DNA from: Schaalia sp. 19OD2882
GTDB lineage: Bacteria; Actinomycetota; Actinomycetes; Actinomycetales; Actinomycetaceae
Assembly (NCBI RefSeq): GCF_018986735.1
Contig: NZ_CP065521.1
Coordinates: forward strand, 620,001-684,000
Direction: 5' to 3'
DNA length: 64,000 nucleotides
The first letter of the stretch is position 1. The number at the start of each line of letters is the position of its first letter. The position numbers and the translations under genes are program-made. Below the pieces are notes generated by a model that was not told where the DNA came from, ran no database searches, and saw only the letters and a list, made by a program, of their open reading frames with translations. Below are positions 53,284 to 61,690 of the stretch, in pieces.

Positions 53284-53813
53284 TCGGCGGATCCGTCTGC
53301 CCCGACGAGGGCGGCGCGGGCGACCCCGACCCGGGCGCGTTCGCTTCCGACCAGGGTGGCCGCTGCCCCTCCAAGGGCGTGCCGCCCGCGAGCGACGAGG
53401 TCGACGCCGCCACTTGGCAGCGCCTTCACGAGGCGGCGTGCGAGGCGATGGAAGCCGCATACGCCCCCTACTCGCACTTCCGGGTGGGCGCGGCCGCCTT
53501 GGTCGACGACGGCCGCCTGGTCAGCGGATGCAATGTGGAGAACGCGGGCTACGGGGTCACCCTGTGCGCGGAATGCGGCTTGGTCTCCGACCTGGTGCGC
53601 GGGGGAGGGGGGCGGATCGTCGCCTTCGCCTGCGTGGACGGCGACCGCAAACCCTGCGCCCCGTGCGGGCGGTGCCGGCAGCTGCTCTTCGAACACTCGA
53701 CACCCCGCACACTGCTGGCCATGCCGAGCGGAATCATGACCATGGACGAGGTCCTGCCCGGAGGCTTCGGGCGGGGCGACCTGGAGTCGGTGACCGGGGC
53801 AGACCCTGCGTGA
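53280..53813 (+). CDS. cdd: Cytidine deaminase
   Basis: A 177-residue zinc enzyme that turns cytidine and deoxycytidine into uridines. HFRVGAAALVDDGRLVSGCN, then VENAGYGVTLCAECG holds the catalytic Glu and first Zn-Cys; PCAPCGRCRQ holds the other two. Family members are about 130 residues: here an N-terminal extension of about 40, acidic and Pro/Gly-rich, precedes the domain, and GTG 53280 overlaps the permease stop. A later start is possible, but no other ribosome site is evident. Confidence 0.92.
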   Translation: MIGGSVCPDEGGAGDPDPGAFASDQGGRCPSKGVPPASDEVDAATWQRLHEAACEAMEAAYAPYSHFRVGAAALVDDGRLVSGCNVENAGYGVTLCAECGLVSDLVRGGGGRIVAFACVDGDRKPCAPCGRCRQLLFEHSTPRTLLAMPSGIMTMDEVLPGGFGRGDLESVTGADPA

Positions 53814-53913
53814 GCGGACGGGGACTTCGTCTGCCCCGACCCGGCCCACGGGGCGCTGCCGCCCTCGTCGACGAAATGCACCAGCCCACGGCGGGTGGGC
53901 AAAAGGAGAAGAG

Positions 53914-55212
53914 ATGGGAACCGAACCTTTCGACGCGGTGGACGTCATCGCGACCAAGAGGGACCGCAAGCGCCTGAGCGAGGACCAGATCGACTGGGTG
54001 ATCGACGCCTACACGCGCGGAGTCGTTGCAGACGAGCAGATGTCGGCCCTGGCCATGGCCGTCTTCCTCAACGGCATGGACCGGGCCGAGATCGCCCGCT
54101 GGACCGATGCGATGATCCGATCGGGTGAGAGGATGGACTTCTCGTCCCTGCCCCGCCCCACGGCCGACAAGCACTCGACCGGCGGCGTGGGCGACAAGAT
54201 CACCCTGCCCTTGGCACCACTGGTCGCCGTGTTCGACGTGGCCGTGCCCCAGCTGTCGGGTCGGGGCCTCGGTCACACGGGCGGCACCCTGGACAAGATG
54301 GAAGCCATTGCCGGCTGGAGGGCCCACCTGTCCAACGACGAGATCATGGACATCCTGGGCACCGGCCCCGGAGCAGTCATCTGCGCGGCCGGCACGGGGC
54401 TTGCCCCTGCGGACCGCAAACTCTACGCACTGCGTGACACGACTTCGACGGTGGAGTGCGTGCCCCTCATCGCCTCCTCGATCATGTCGAAGAAGATCGC
54501 CGAGGGCACGGGCGCGCTGGTCCTGGACGTCAAGGTCGGATCAGGCGCCTTCATGAAGGACGGGGAACGTGCCGGCGAACTGGCACGCACCATGGTCGAC
54601 CTGGGTACCGACGCAGGCGTGGAAACCGTCGCTCTGCTCACCGACATGGACGTGCCGCTGGGCCTGACCGTCGGCAATGCCCTGGAGGTTCGCGAATCCG
54701 TCGAAGTCCTGGCCGGTGGGGGCCCCGAGGACGTCGTCGAACTCACCCTGGCCCTGGCCCGCGAGATGCTGCGCATGGCGGGCCGGCCCGACGCCGACCC
54801 GGAGGCCGCCCTCAAGGACGGGCGCGCCATGGACCGGTGGCGCGACATGGTCCGCGCCCAGGGCGGCGACCCGGACGCGGCCCTTCCGGTGGCCCCTCAC
54901 ACCGAGGAGATCCGTGCCGAGGGCAACGGCGTCCTGACCCGCCTGGACGCCTTGGCGGTCGGCGTCGCCTCGTGGAGGTTGGGGGCCGGGCGCACCCGCA
55001 AGGAGGACCCGGTGCAGGCTGAAGCCGGCATCGAGATCCTGGCAAAGCCGGGGCAGACCGTGCGAGCCGGGGACCCACTGCTGCGACTGCACACATGCAC
55101 CCCGGAGCGCTTCGAACGCGCCCGCCAGGCACTGGTCGGCGCCATCGAGATCGGCCCTGACGCCTCCGAACCGAGAGGCTCGGTGGTGTTGGAGCGCATC
55201 ACGGCGAACTGA
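53914..55212 (+). CDS. deoA: Thymidine phosphorylase
   Basis: A 432-residue pyrimidine-nucleoside phosphorylase that splits thymidine or uridine into base and (deoxy)ribose-1-phosphate. The phosphate-binding KHSTGGVGDK and the family motif SGRGLGHTGGTLDK are both clear, as is VKVGSGAFMK. ATG 53914 follows AAAGGAGAAG, 100 bp after cdd. Acts with deoC and the phosphosugar mutase in pentose salvage. Confidence 0.94.
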   Translation: MGTEPFDAVDVIATKRDRKRLSEDQIDWVIDAYTRGVVADEQMSALAMAVFLNGMDRAEIARWTDAMIRSGERMDFSSLPRPTADKHSTGGVGDKITLPLAPLVAVFDVAVPQLSGRGLGHTGGTLDKMEAIAGWRAHLSNDEIMDILGTGPGAVICAAGTGLAPADRKLYALRDTTSTVECVPLIASSIMSKKIAEGTGALVLDVKVGSGAFMKDGERAGELARTMVDLGTDAGVETVALLTDMDVPLGLTVGNALEVRESVEVLAGGGPEDVVELTLALAREMLRMAGRPDADPEAALKDGRAMDRWRDMVRAQGGDPDAALPVAPHTEEIRAEGNGVLTRLDALAVGVASWRLGAGRTRKEDPVQAEAGIEILAKPGQTVRAGDPLLRLHTCTPERFERARQALVGAIEIGPDASEPRGSVVLERITAN

Positions 55213-55278
55213 CCCGCGCACAACTTCGGGGCCACCGCAAGGCCCTGCACCCGATTGGACACACAGAAGGAGACACAC

Positions 55279-55932
55279 ATGCCCAGCCGTTCCGAGGTCG
55301 CTGCCCTCATCGACCACACCCTGCTCGCTCCCGAAGCGACTGCCGAGCAGGTTGCCGCCCTGGTCGCAGAAGGGGCCGAGCTCGGCACCTTCTCCGTGTG
55401 CGTGTCGCCCTCGATGCTTCCCGTCGCGGCCACCGAGGGCCTCAAGGTCGCCTGCGTGTGCGGCTTCCCCTCCGGCGCCCACACCAGCGAGGTCAAGGCC
55501 GCCGAGGCGGCCCGCGCCGTTGCCGACGGAGTTGACGAGGTCGACATGGTCATCAACCTGGCCCTGGCCAAGCAGGGCGACTGGGAGGGTGTCGAGGCCG
55601 ACATCCGCGCCGTGCGTGAGGCCTGCGCGGGCGCTCTGCTCAAGGTCATCATTGAGTCCGCAGCGCTGACCGACGACGAGATCGTCGCCGCCTGCAAGGC
55701 CTCCGAAGCCGCCGGAGCCGACTTCGTCAAGACCTCCACCGGCTTCCACAAGGCGGGGGGCGCCTCGACCCACGCGGTTGCACTCATGCGTCGGACCGTG
55801 GGGGACCGCCTGGGGGTCAAGGCCTCCGGCGGCATCCGTGACGCCGAGACCGCTTTGGCGATGATCGAGGCCGGGGCCAACCGCCTAGGCCTGTCGGCTT
55901 CGCGCGCGATCCTCGACGGCCTGGAGGACTGA
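55279..55932 (+). CDS. deoC: Deoxyribose-phosphate aldolase
   Basis: A 217-residue class I aldolase that cleaves 2-deoxyribose-5-phosphate to acetaldehyde and glyceraldehyde-3-phosphate. [11 protein letters not shown] opens the barrel; [10 protein letters not shown], the Lys of LKVIIES and the Schiff-base Lys of DFVKTSTGF are present, as is [12 protein letters not shown] 55279 follows AGAAGGAG. It ends the plus-strand nucleoside operon, before two convergent terminators. Confidence 0.95.
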   Translation: MPSRSEVAALIDHTLLAPEATAEQVAALVAEGAELGTFSVCVSPSMLPVAATEGLKVACVCGFPSGAHTSEVKAAEAARAVADGVDEVDMVINLALAKQGDWEGVEADIRAVREACAGALLKVIIESAALTDDEIVAACKASEAAGADFVKTSTGFHKAGGASTHAVALMRRTVGDRLGVKASGGIRDAETALAMIEAGANRLGLSASRAILDGLED

Positions 55933-55960
55933 GCTCCGACCCGCTTCGACTCTGACGGCT

Positions 55961-55989
55961 CCCTTCGTCCTCCGGGACCGGACGAAGGG
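55961..55989. terminator. Hairpin 1 after deoC
   Basis: CCCTTCGTCC (55961-55970) pairs with GGACGAAGGG (55980-55989), 9-nt loop, between the convergent deoC and mutase genes. Confidence 0.6.
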
Positions 55990-56008
55990 CCCGCGAGGCC
56001 GGACATGA

Positions 56009-56043
56009 CAGTGCCGCCGCCCTCACAGAGGACGGCGGCACTG
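56009..56043. terminator. Hairpin 2, between convergent genes
   Basis: CAGTGCCGCCG (56009-56019) pairs with CGGCGGCACTG (56033-56043). It lies just beyond the mutase stop and may serve both strands. Confidence 0.6.
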
Positions 56044-56052
56044 CTGCGTGTC

Positions 56053-57753
56053 TCAGACCCCCAGGGCGGTGCGCACGTCGGCCTTGATGGCCTCCAGGCG
56101 CTCGGCGGCAACCCTGCGCGCTGCGGCGACGTCGCCGCCCTCGACCGGGACGATGACCTCCAGGTAGCACTTGAGCTTGGGCTCGGTGCCCGAAGGCCGC
56201 GCCACCACCTGGTCGCCGGCTTCGGTGCGGAACAAGAGGCCGTCAGTGGGCGGAAGCGAGTCGGAACCGGATGCCAGGTCGATCGACTCGACCACCGGCG
56301 AACCCGCCATCGAAGCGATGCCATTGGCGCGCAAATTCGCCATGCCGGTGGCGATGATCGACAGGTCCTCGACGCGGATCGTCAAGGGAGCCGTCGCATG
56401 CAGGCCATGGGTCAGGGCCAGGGCGTCCAACTCGTCGGTCATGGTGCGCCCGTGGGCCTTGCAGGTCGCGGCGAATGCGGCAAGGCGAAGGCAGGCGGAG
56501 ATCCCGTCCTTGTCACGCACGTGCTCGGGGTCCACGCAGTAGCCCAGCGCCTCCTCGTAGCCGAAGACCAGACCCGGCACCCGCGAGATCCACTTGAAGC
56601 CGGTCAAGGTGTAGGCGTGCGACACCCCGTGCGCGGCCGCGATGCGGGCAAGCTGGCGTGAGGACACGATCGAGTTGGCCAGAACGGCGGAGGAGTCGCC
56701 CTCGTGCAGGCGCGCAGTCTGTTCGCCCAGCAGCGACCCGACCTCGTCCCCGGTCAGCTGACGCCAACCGGTGGGGCTGGAGGCATCCGGGACGGCGGCG
56801 GAACACCGGTCGGCATCCGGATCGTTGGCCAGGATGAGATCCGCGTCGACCTTGCGCGCCAATGCGTAGGACAGGTCCAGCGCTCCCGGCTCCTCCGGGT
56901 TCGGGAAACGCACGGTGGGAAACTCCGGGTCCGGCTCGTGCTGCTCGGCCACCACGTGCACGTCGTGGAAGCCGCGCATGTGCAGGGCGCGCAGCATCGT
57001 CTCGCCACCCACCCCGTGCATCGAGGTCAGCACGATTCGCAGGGCGTCGGCACCCTCGGGAGCAGGGGAGGGGACCAGGGAGGTCACCTGGTCCAGGTAC
57101 GCCTCCACCAAGTCCTCGCCCAGGACCTCCCAGCCGGACTCCGCGCGCGGCACCGAGGCCACCGACGGAACCTTCTGGATCGCCTCGAAGATCTCCGAAT
57201 CGAAAGGAGGGACGATCTGGGTGCCCTGGCCGGAGTCGGTCACCACCTTGCCGCCCAGGTAGACCTTGTACCCGTTGTCCTCGGGCGGGTTGTGCGAGGC
57301 GGTGACGACCACAGCCGCATCCGCCTCCAGGTGGCGCAGGGCGAAGGCGGCAACAGGGGTGGGAAGGGCGCGCGGCAGGACCAGGGCGCGGCCGCCGGCC
57401 GCCACGGCCACTGCCGCAGTGTCCAGGGCGAACTGGTGGGAGCCGTGGCGGGCGTCGTGGCCGATGACCAGGGTGAAGTCACCGCCGGTGCGGCGCTTCA
57501 GGACGTCCACCAGACCTGCGGCTGCGCGGATGACGACAGCCCGGTTCATCCGGTTGGGGCCCCCGCCCAAGTGGCCGCGAAGTCCCGCAGTACCGAAGGT
57601 GAGCTGGCCGTTGAAACGGTCGGCCAGGTCGGCTTCGGCGGCGGCGTCGCCGCCAGTGGCGGCGTCCAGGAGAGCGCGCAGTTCGGAGGCAGTGGTGGCG
57701 TCGGGATCGTCGGCGATCCACGACTCGATCGCAGAGGTGTCAGAAATGGTCAT
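56053..57753 (-). CDS. Phosphoglucomutase/phosphomannomutase-type phosphosugar mutase
   Basis: A 566-residue alpha-D-phosphohexomutase. The four site loops are visible: phospho-Ser in VTASHNPPEDNGYK, Mg2+ in ANDPDADRC, sugar loop FGYEEALGYC and phosphate loop ARPSGTEPKLK. Beside deoA and deoC it probably interconverts (deoxy)ribose-1- and 5-phosphates, which would link the phosphorylases to the aldolase; hexose use is the alternative. ATG 57751-57753 has TACGGT 6 nt upstream, so leaderless. Confidence 0.9.
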   Translation of the reverse strand: MTISDTSAIESWIADDPDATTASELRALLDAATGGDAAAEADLADRFNGQLTFGTAGLRGHLGGGPNRMNRAVVIRAAAGLVDVLKRRTGGDFTLVIGHDARHGSHQFALDTAAVAVAAGGRALVLPRALPTPVAAFALRHLEADAAVVVTASHNPPEDNGYKVYLGGKVVTDSGQGTQIVPPFDSEIFEAIQKVPSVASVPRAESGWEVLGEDLVEAYLDQVTSLVPSPAPEGADALRIVLTSMHGVGGETMLRALHMRGFHDVHVVAEQHEPDPEFPTVRFPNPEEPGALDLSYALARKVDADLILANDPDADRCSAAVPDASSPTGWRQLTGDEVGSLLGEQTARLHEGDSSAVLANSIVSSRQLARIAAAHGVSHAYTLTGFKWISRVPGLVFGYEEALGYCVDPEHVRDKDGISACLRLAAFAATCKAHGRTMTDELDALALTHGLHATAPLTIRVEDLSIIATGMANLRANGIASMAGSPVVESIDLASGSDSLPPTDGLLFRTEAGDQVVARPSGTEPKLKCYLEVIVPVEGGDVAAARRVAAERLEAIKADVRTALGV

Positions 57754-57759
57754 GGGGCA

Positions 57760-57765
57760 ACCGTA
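57760..57765 (-). promoter_or_regulatory. -10 box for leaderless phosphosugar mutase gene
   Basis: TACGGT on the minus strand, 6 nt before ATG 57753, within the 31-bp gap after the TetR gene. Confidence 0.6.
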
Positions 57766-57784
57766 GTCGCCTCCATGACCCCAG

Positions 57785-58414
57785 TCAGGTCCGTGGCGTC
57801 GCTTTGATGAGCGAAGGCGAGGTCCGCAGGTTCCGCATCCCGTTCCACACGAGGTTCACCACGTGTGCGGCCACCGTCTCCTTGTCCATGCGACGCTCGT
57901 CCAGCCACCACTGCCCGACCTGGGAGATGAGGCCCACCAGCATCTGCGCGTACAGGGGGGCCCACTTCGGGTCCATCTCAGAGGCTTCGAACTGGCGTGC
58001 CAACAGGTGCTCGACCTTGACGGCCACGTCGCCGATCACCGAGGAGAAGCTGCCACTGGTCCGGTCCGAGGGCGCGTCACGCACGAGGACGCGGAAACCG
58101 TCCGTGCGCGTCTCGATGTACGTGAGCAGTGACAGTGCCGCGGACTCCAGGATCGCCCGGGGCCCGGCCGGCGCGGACAGCGACGCCTCCAAGGAGCCCA
58201 TGAGGGCTTGGACCTCACGGTCGACGACCACCGCGTACAGACCCTCCTTGCCGCCGAAGTGCTCGTAGACGACGGGCTTGGAGACCTTCGCACGTGAGGC
58301 GATCTCTTCGACACTGGTCGCGTCGAAGCCCTTCGAGGCGAACAGGGCACGCCCGACGCTCACCAGTTGCTCGCGGCGGTCGAAGGCGGTCATCCTCGTG
58401 CGCTTTTCGGCCAT
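57785..58414 (-). CDS. TetR-family transcriptional regulator
   Basis: A 209-residue regulator. The helix-turn-helix FDATSVEEIASRAKVSKPVV with YEHFGGKEGLY is textbook TetR. The ligand domain is helical, with WWLDERRMDKETVA near the end. Start ATG 58412-58414, TACGGT 6 nt upstream (same box as the mutase gene downstream), so leaderless. No palindromic operator stands out. Target unknown; the mutase gene 31 bp downstream is on the same strand. Confidence 0.9.
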   Translation of the reverse strand: MAEKRTRMTAFDRREQLVSVGRALFASKGFDATSVEEIASRAKVSKPVVYEHFGGKEGLYAVVVDREVQALMGSLEASLSAPAGPRAILESAALSLLTYIETRTDGFRVLVRDAPSDRTSGSFSSVIGDVAVKVEHLLARQFEASEMDPKWAPLYAQMLVGLISQVGQWWLDERRMDKETVAAHVVNLVWNGMRNLRTSPSLIKATPRT

Positions 58415-58420
58415 GGTGAA

Positions 58421-58426
58421 ACCGTA
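58421..58426 (-). promoter_or_regulatory. -10 box for leaderless tetR-type gene
   Basis: TACGGT then 6 nt then ATG 58414 on the minus strand. Confidence 0.6.
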
Positions 58427-58557
58427 ACCCGTCGCTGGGCACCCGCACGCCCGGCGGGCACGAATGGCACGGTCACCGCAGGGGCCGACACGGGTGACGG
58501 ACACCCCACTTGCGATCCCACGCGCGCCCACGTGGACGAGGGGAGTCGAAGATGTGG

Positions 58558-58563
58558 CACAAT
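58558..58563 (+). promoter_or_regulatory. -10 box of the tRNA gene
   Basis: CACAAT, 11 nt before the tRNA 5' end. Confidence 0.4.
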
Positions 58564-58574
58564 CAAGACGACCT

Positions 58575-58645
58575 TCCGCCTTGGTGTAATGGCAGCACAG
58601 GGGTTTTTGGTGCCCTTTGTCCGGGTTCGAATCCTGGAGGCGGAG
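58575..58645 (+). tRNA. tRNA-Gln (anticodon TTG)
   Basis: Acceptor arms TCCGCCT and AGGCGGA pair perfectly. The D arm has TGGTGTAATGGCAGCA, the anticodon loop TTTTGGT gives anticodon TTG, and the T arm is CCGGGTTCGAATCCTGG. The anticodon stem GGGGT/GCCCT contains two G-T wobbles. The CCA end is not encoded. Confidence 0.93.
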
Positions 58646-58702
58646 CTGCAGGCGAGCGCCCCGCCCTCGTCCGGACCCACAGGCACCACGCCGGGAGGAA
58701 CC

Positions 58703-59743
58703 ATGACCCGTCCAGCAGCAGTGATCGTCCTGGCAGCGGGGCAGGGCACCCGTATGAAGTCCGCCCTGCCGAAGGTCGTCCACCCGGTCGCCGGCCTGTC
58801 CATGATCGGTCACGCCCTGCGCGCCGCCGACGCCCTGGAACCCGAGCACCTGGTCGCAGTGGTGCGCCACGAGCGTGACACGGTGGTCGCCGAGGCCCTG
58901 CGAGTCGTGCCCCGCACATTCGTCGCCGACCAGGATGACGTGCCCGGCACCGGCCGCGCCGTCCTGTGTGCCCTGGAGGCGCTGTCCGCCAAGGTCGGGC
59001 CGGTCGGCGGAACAGTGGTCGTGACCTCCGGCGACGTCCCCATGCTCTCGGCCGGGACCCTGCGCGCCCTGGTCGAGACCCATGAGGGTGCCGCCCACGC
59101 GGTCACCGTCCTGACTTCCATCACCTCCGACCCGACCGGCTACGGCCGCATCGTGCGTGACCAGGACGGGCAGGTCATCGCCATCGTCGAGCAGAAGGAC
59201 GCCACCGAGGCCCAGAGGGCCATCACCGAGGTCAACGCCGGCGTCTACGCCTTCGACGGCGAGTTCCTGGCCCGGACCCTGGCCGGGGTCGGCACCGACA
59301 ATGCGCAAGGAGAGGTCTACCTCACCGATGTCCTGGCGGCAGCGGCTCCTGCCGGCCGTACCGCCGGTGCCGTGGTCCTCGAAGACGCGTGGGAGGCCCA
59401 GGGCTGCAACGACCGGGTGCAGCTGGCGCAGCTCGGAGCCGAATTCAACCGCCGAATCTGCGAGAAGCACATGCGTGCCGGCGTCACCATCGAGGACCCG
59501 TCCTCGACGTGGATCGACGTGGACGTGACCATCGGTGCCGACACGGTCATCCGTCCGGCCACCTACCTGCGTGGCTCCACCGAGATCGGCGCGCGCTGTG
59601 AGATCGGTCCCGGAACGACCCTGGATGACGTGCGCGTCGGTGATGGGGCTCACCTCCCGGCAGTGTGGGGTGCGGGGGCGGTCGTGGCAGGGGATACCAT
59701 GGGAACGCCTTTCAGCGTCCTGGGTGAGTCCGACAGGGACTGA
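58703..59743 (+). CDS. glmU: GlmU-like N-acetylglucosamine-1-phosphate uridylyltransferase, acetyltransferase domain truncated
   Basis: A 346-residue protein whose N-terminal pyrophosphorylase domain is complete: VLAAGQGTRMKSALPKVVHP, DVPGTGRAVL, TSGDVPML, then TDPTGYGRI-like SDPTGYGRIV and EVNAGVYAF. It should make UDP-GlcNAc for peptidoglycan. The left-handed helix begins (VTIGADTVIRPATYLRGSTEIGA split over two coils) but stops near GTPFSVLGESDRD; about 110-150 residues that acetylate glucosamine-1-phosphate are absent. No continuation exists in any frame, as prs begins 38 bp later. ATG 58703 follows GGGAGGAA. The glmU-prs order is conserved. Confidence 0.88.
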   Translation: MTRPAAVIVLAAGQGTRMKSALPKVVHPVAGLSMIGHALRAADALEPEHLVAVVRHERDTVVAEALRVVPRTFVADQDDVPGTGRAVLCALEALSAKVGPVGGTVVVTSGDVPMLSAGTLRALVETHEGAAHAVTVLTSITSDPTGYGRIVRDQDGQVIAIVEQKDATEAQRAITEVNAGVYAFDGEFLARTLAGVGTDNAQGEVYLTDVLAAAAPAGRTAGAVVLEDAWEAQGCNDRVQLAQLGAEFNRRICEKHMRAGVTIEDPSSTWIDVDVTIGADTVIRPATYLRGSTEIGARCEIGPGTTLDDVRVGDGAHLPAVWGAGAVVAGDTMGTPFSVLGESDRD

Positions 59744-59781
59744 CCGCCCCCCGAGTCGAACCAGTAGGGAAGGAACCTGGC

Positions 59782-60762
59782 ATGACCGGTCTGGTGACCA
59801 GCGGAGAGAAGCGTCTGATCCTCGTCTCGGGAAGGGCTCATCTCGAGCTGGCCGACCAGGTCGGTGAGGCACTGGGTTGCGGCGTCTCGCCCACCACCGC
59901 CTACGACTTCGCCAGCGGCGAGATCTACGTGCGTTTTGCCGAGTCCATGCGCGGCGCCGACGTCTTCGTCCTGCAGTCACACACCGTGCCCATCAACAAG
60001 TGGCTCATGGAACAGCTGCTCATGATCGACGCCGCCAAGCGTGCCTCCGCAAAGCGGATCACCGCAGTGGCCCCCTTCTACCCCTACGCCCGCCAGGACA
60101 AGAAGCACCAGGGACGTGAGCCCATCTCCGCCCGCCTGGTCGCAGACATGTTCAAGACCGCCGGCGCCGACCGTGTGATGAGCGTCGATCTGCACGCCTC
60201 CCAGGAACAGGGTTTCTTCGACGGCCCCGTCGACCACCTGTGGGCCATGCCGGTCCTGGTGGACTACGTGCGCACCCGCGTGGACCTGTCCAATGTCGTC
60301 ATGGTCTCTCCCGACGCCGGACGCATTCGCGTGGCGGAGAAGTGGTCGGCGAAGTTGGGCGGCTGCCCGCTGGCATTCGTCCACAAGACGCGCGATACCA
60401 CCCGTCCCAACGTGGCGGTGGCCAACCGTGTCGTCGGCGAGGTCGCCGGCAAGCAGTGCGTCCTGGTCGATGACATGATCGACACGGCCGGCACCATCAC
60501 CGAAGCCGTGAAGGTCCTGTACAACGCGGGCGCCGAGTCCGTGATCGTGGCGGCCACCCACGGGATTCTCTCCGACCCCGCCACCCGTCGCTTGGCCGAA
60601 TGCGGTGCCACCGAAGTGGTTGTGACCGACACGCTGCCGATCACCCCGCAGAAGCGTTTCCCGACGCTGACGATCCTGCCGATCGCGCCACTGCTGGCCA
60701 CGGCCATCCGCGAAGTCTTCGAGGACGGATCCGTCACATCCCTGTTCGACGGAGTGGCCTGA
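59782..60762 (+). CDS. prs: Ribose-phosphate pyrophosphokinase (PRPP synthetase)
   Basis: A 326-residue enzyme that makes PRPP from ribose-5-phosphate and ATP, feeding purine, pyrimidine and histidine synthesis. It shows FASGEIYVRFAES, YARQDKKHQGREPISA, SVDLHASQEQGFFDG and the PRPP loop VLVDDMIDTAGTI. ATG 59782 follows GGGAAGGAA. The glmU-prs pair is a standard actinobacterial couple and shares one transcript here (38 bp gap). Confidence 0.95.
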   Translation: MTGLVTSGEKRLILVSGRAHLELADQVGEALGCGVSPTTAYDFASGEIYVRFAESMRGADVFVLQSHTVPINKWLMEQLLMIDAAKRASAKRITAVAPFYPYARQDKKHQGREPISARLVADMFKTAGADRVMSVDLHASQEQGFFDGPVDHLWAMPVLVDYVRTRVDLSNVVMVSPDAGRIRVAEKWSAKLGGCPLAFVHKTRDTTRPNVAVANRVVGEVAGKQCVLVDDMIDTAGTITEAVKVLYNAGAESVIVAATHGILSDPATRRLAECGATEVVVTDTLPITPQKRFPTLTILPIAPLLATAIREVFEDGSVTSLFDGVA

Positions 60763-60778
60763 GGCGACACCCGCAGGG

Positions 60779-60784
60779 TAGTCT
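60779..60784 (+). promoter_or_regulatory. -10 box of the bL25 gene
   Basis: TAGTCT, 17 bp after the prs stop. It would give a leader of about 170 nt that contains the palindrome CGGGATCATCCCG (60829-60841); the leader may be regulatory. I recognise no known leader class. Confidence 0.4.
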
Positions 60785-60960
60785 TGCGGGGTTGCTCCGG
60801 CGAGGGCGACGGCCTCACGTGTAGCGGGCGGGATCATCCCGTTCGAAGGGTGGGGCCGTGCGCCGTCATCGACAGGGCTCCTTCGTTCCCCAGGCGGATG
60901 CGAGGGTTCTGGCGCGCCGGTGCGTCGACAATCGAACCCTTTCACCTCCAGGAGATTCCC

Positions 60961-61395
60961 ATGAGCGAGACCCCGGTCATCGTTGCGCAGCCCCGTGACG
61001 AGTTCGGCAAGGGCGCTGCCCGCCGCGCCCGTCGCGCAGGCCTGGTTCCCGGCGCCCTGTACGGACACGGCATCGAGACCCGTCACATTGACCTGCCCGG
61101 CCATGAGCTGTTCCTCATCGTGCGCGACCACCGTCATGCCATCGTCGAGGTCAAGCTGGACGGCAAGGCCCACCTGGCCCAGATCCGCGAGGTCCAGCGC
61201 CACCCGGTCAGCCGCGCCCTGCTGCACGTGGACCTGGTTCTGATGAACAAGGCCGAGGCCGCCGCCGCCGAGAAGGCGGAGGAAGAGGCCGCTGCAGCTG
61301 CTGCCGCCGAGATGGCCCACGCCGTCGAGCTGGCCGAAGAGGCCGCCAAGGCTCGCTCTGCTGCCGCTGAGGAAGCCGCCGCCGAAGAGAAGTGA
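60961..61395 (+). CDS. rplY: 50S ribosomal protein bL25, shortened with Ala/Glu tail
   Basis: A 144-residue 5S-rRNA-binding protein. Residues 1-95 are the RNA-binding domain (RDEFGKGAARRARRAGLVPG, LYGHGIETRHIDL, REVQRHPVSRALLHVDL). Actinobacterial bL25 is normally about 190-220 residues with a second TL5/CTC beta domain. That domain is replaced here by about 48 residues of Ala, Glu and Lys (coiled or disordered). ATG 60961 follows CCAGGAG. A good terminator follows at 61454. Confidence 0.92.
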   Translation: MSETPVIVAQPRDEFGKGAARRARRAGLVPGALYGHGIETRHIDLPGHELFLIVRDHRHAIVEVKLDGKAHLAQIREVQRHPVSRALLHVDLVLMNKAEAAAAEKAEEEAAAAAAAEMAHAVELAEEAAKARSAAAEEAAAEEK

Positions 61396-61453
61396 GCTCC
61401 GGTCGCTTTCGCGACCGATTTCCATCGCGCGAGGTGTCCCGCTCAGGACGTGG

Positions 61454-61485
61454 GGCTGCCCCTTCGACTCTTCGAAGGGGCAGCC
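61454..61485 (+). terminator. Terminator after bL25
   Basis: GGCTGCCCCTTCG (61454-61466) pairs perfectly over 13 bp with 61473-61485, ACTCTT loop. The remainder of the 295-bp gap to the next gene shows no other feature. Confidence 0.75.
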
Positions 61486-61690
61486 GCAGGCGGGGTCGGG
61501 GGGTCATCGCCCTCTGCCCGGCGTTTCGCACGCAATGGAGGTGGCGGCCCCGGCCGCTGGATGTCCAAATCCCCGGAATCCCGCTACTTTCGTCTTCTGC
61601 TCGGTGGCCCCAAAACGCACATTGTGTGCGAAGCGGGAGTTGCGGGCCCGTGCACTTGCGGCGAGGCACTTGTGACGCAAGGCTGTTCCC

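Noticed and set aside
60785..60960. Known ribosomal-protein leader or riboswitch before bL25
   Set aside because: A palindrome is present but no conserved motif of a known class could be matched.
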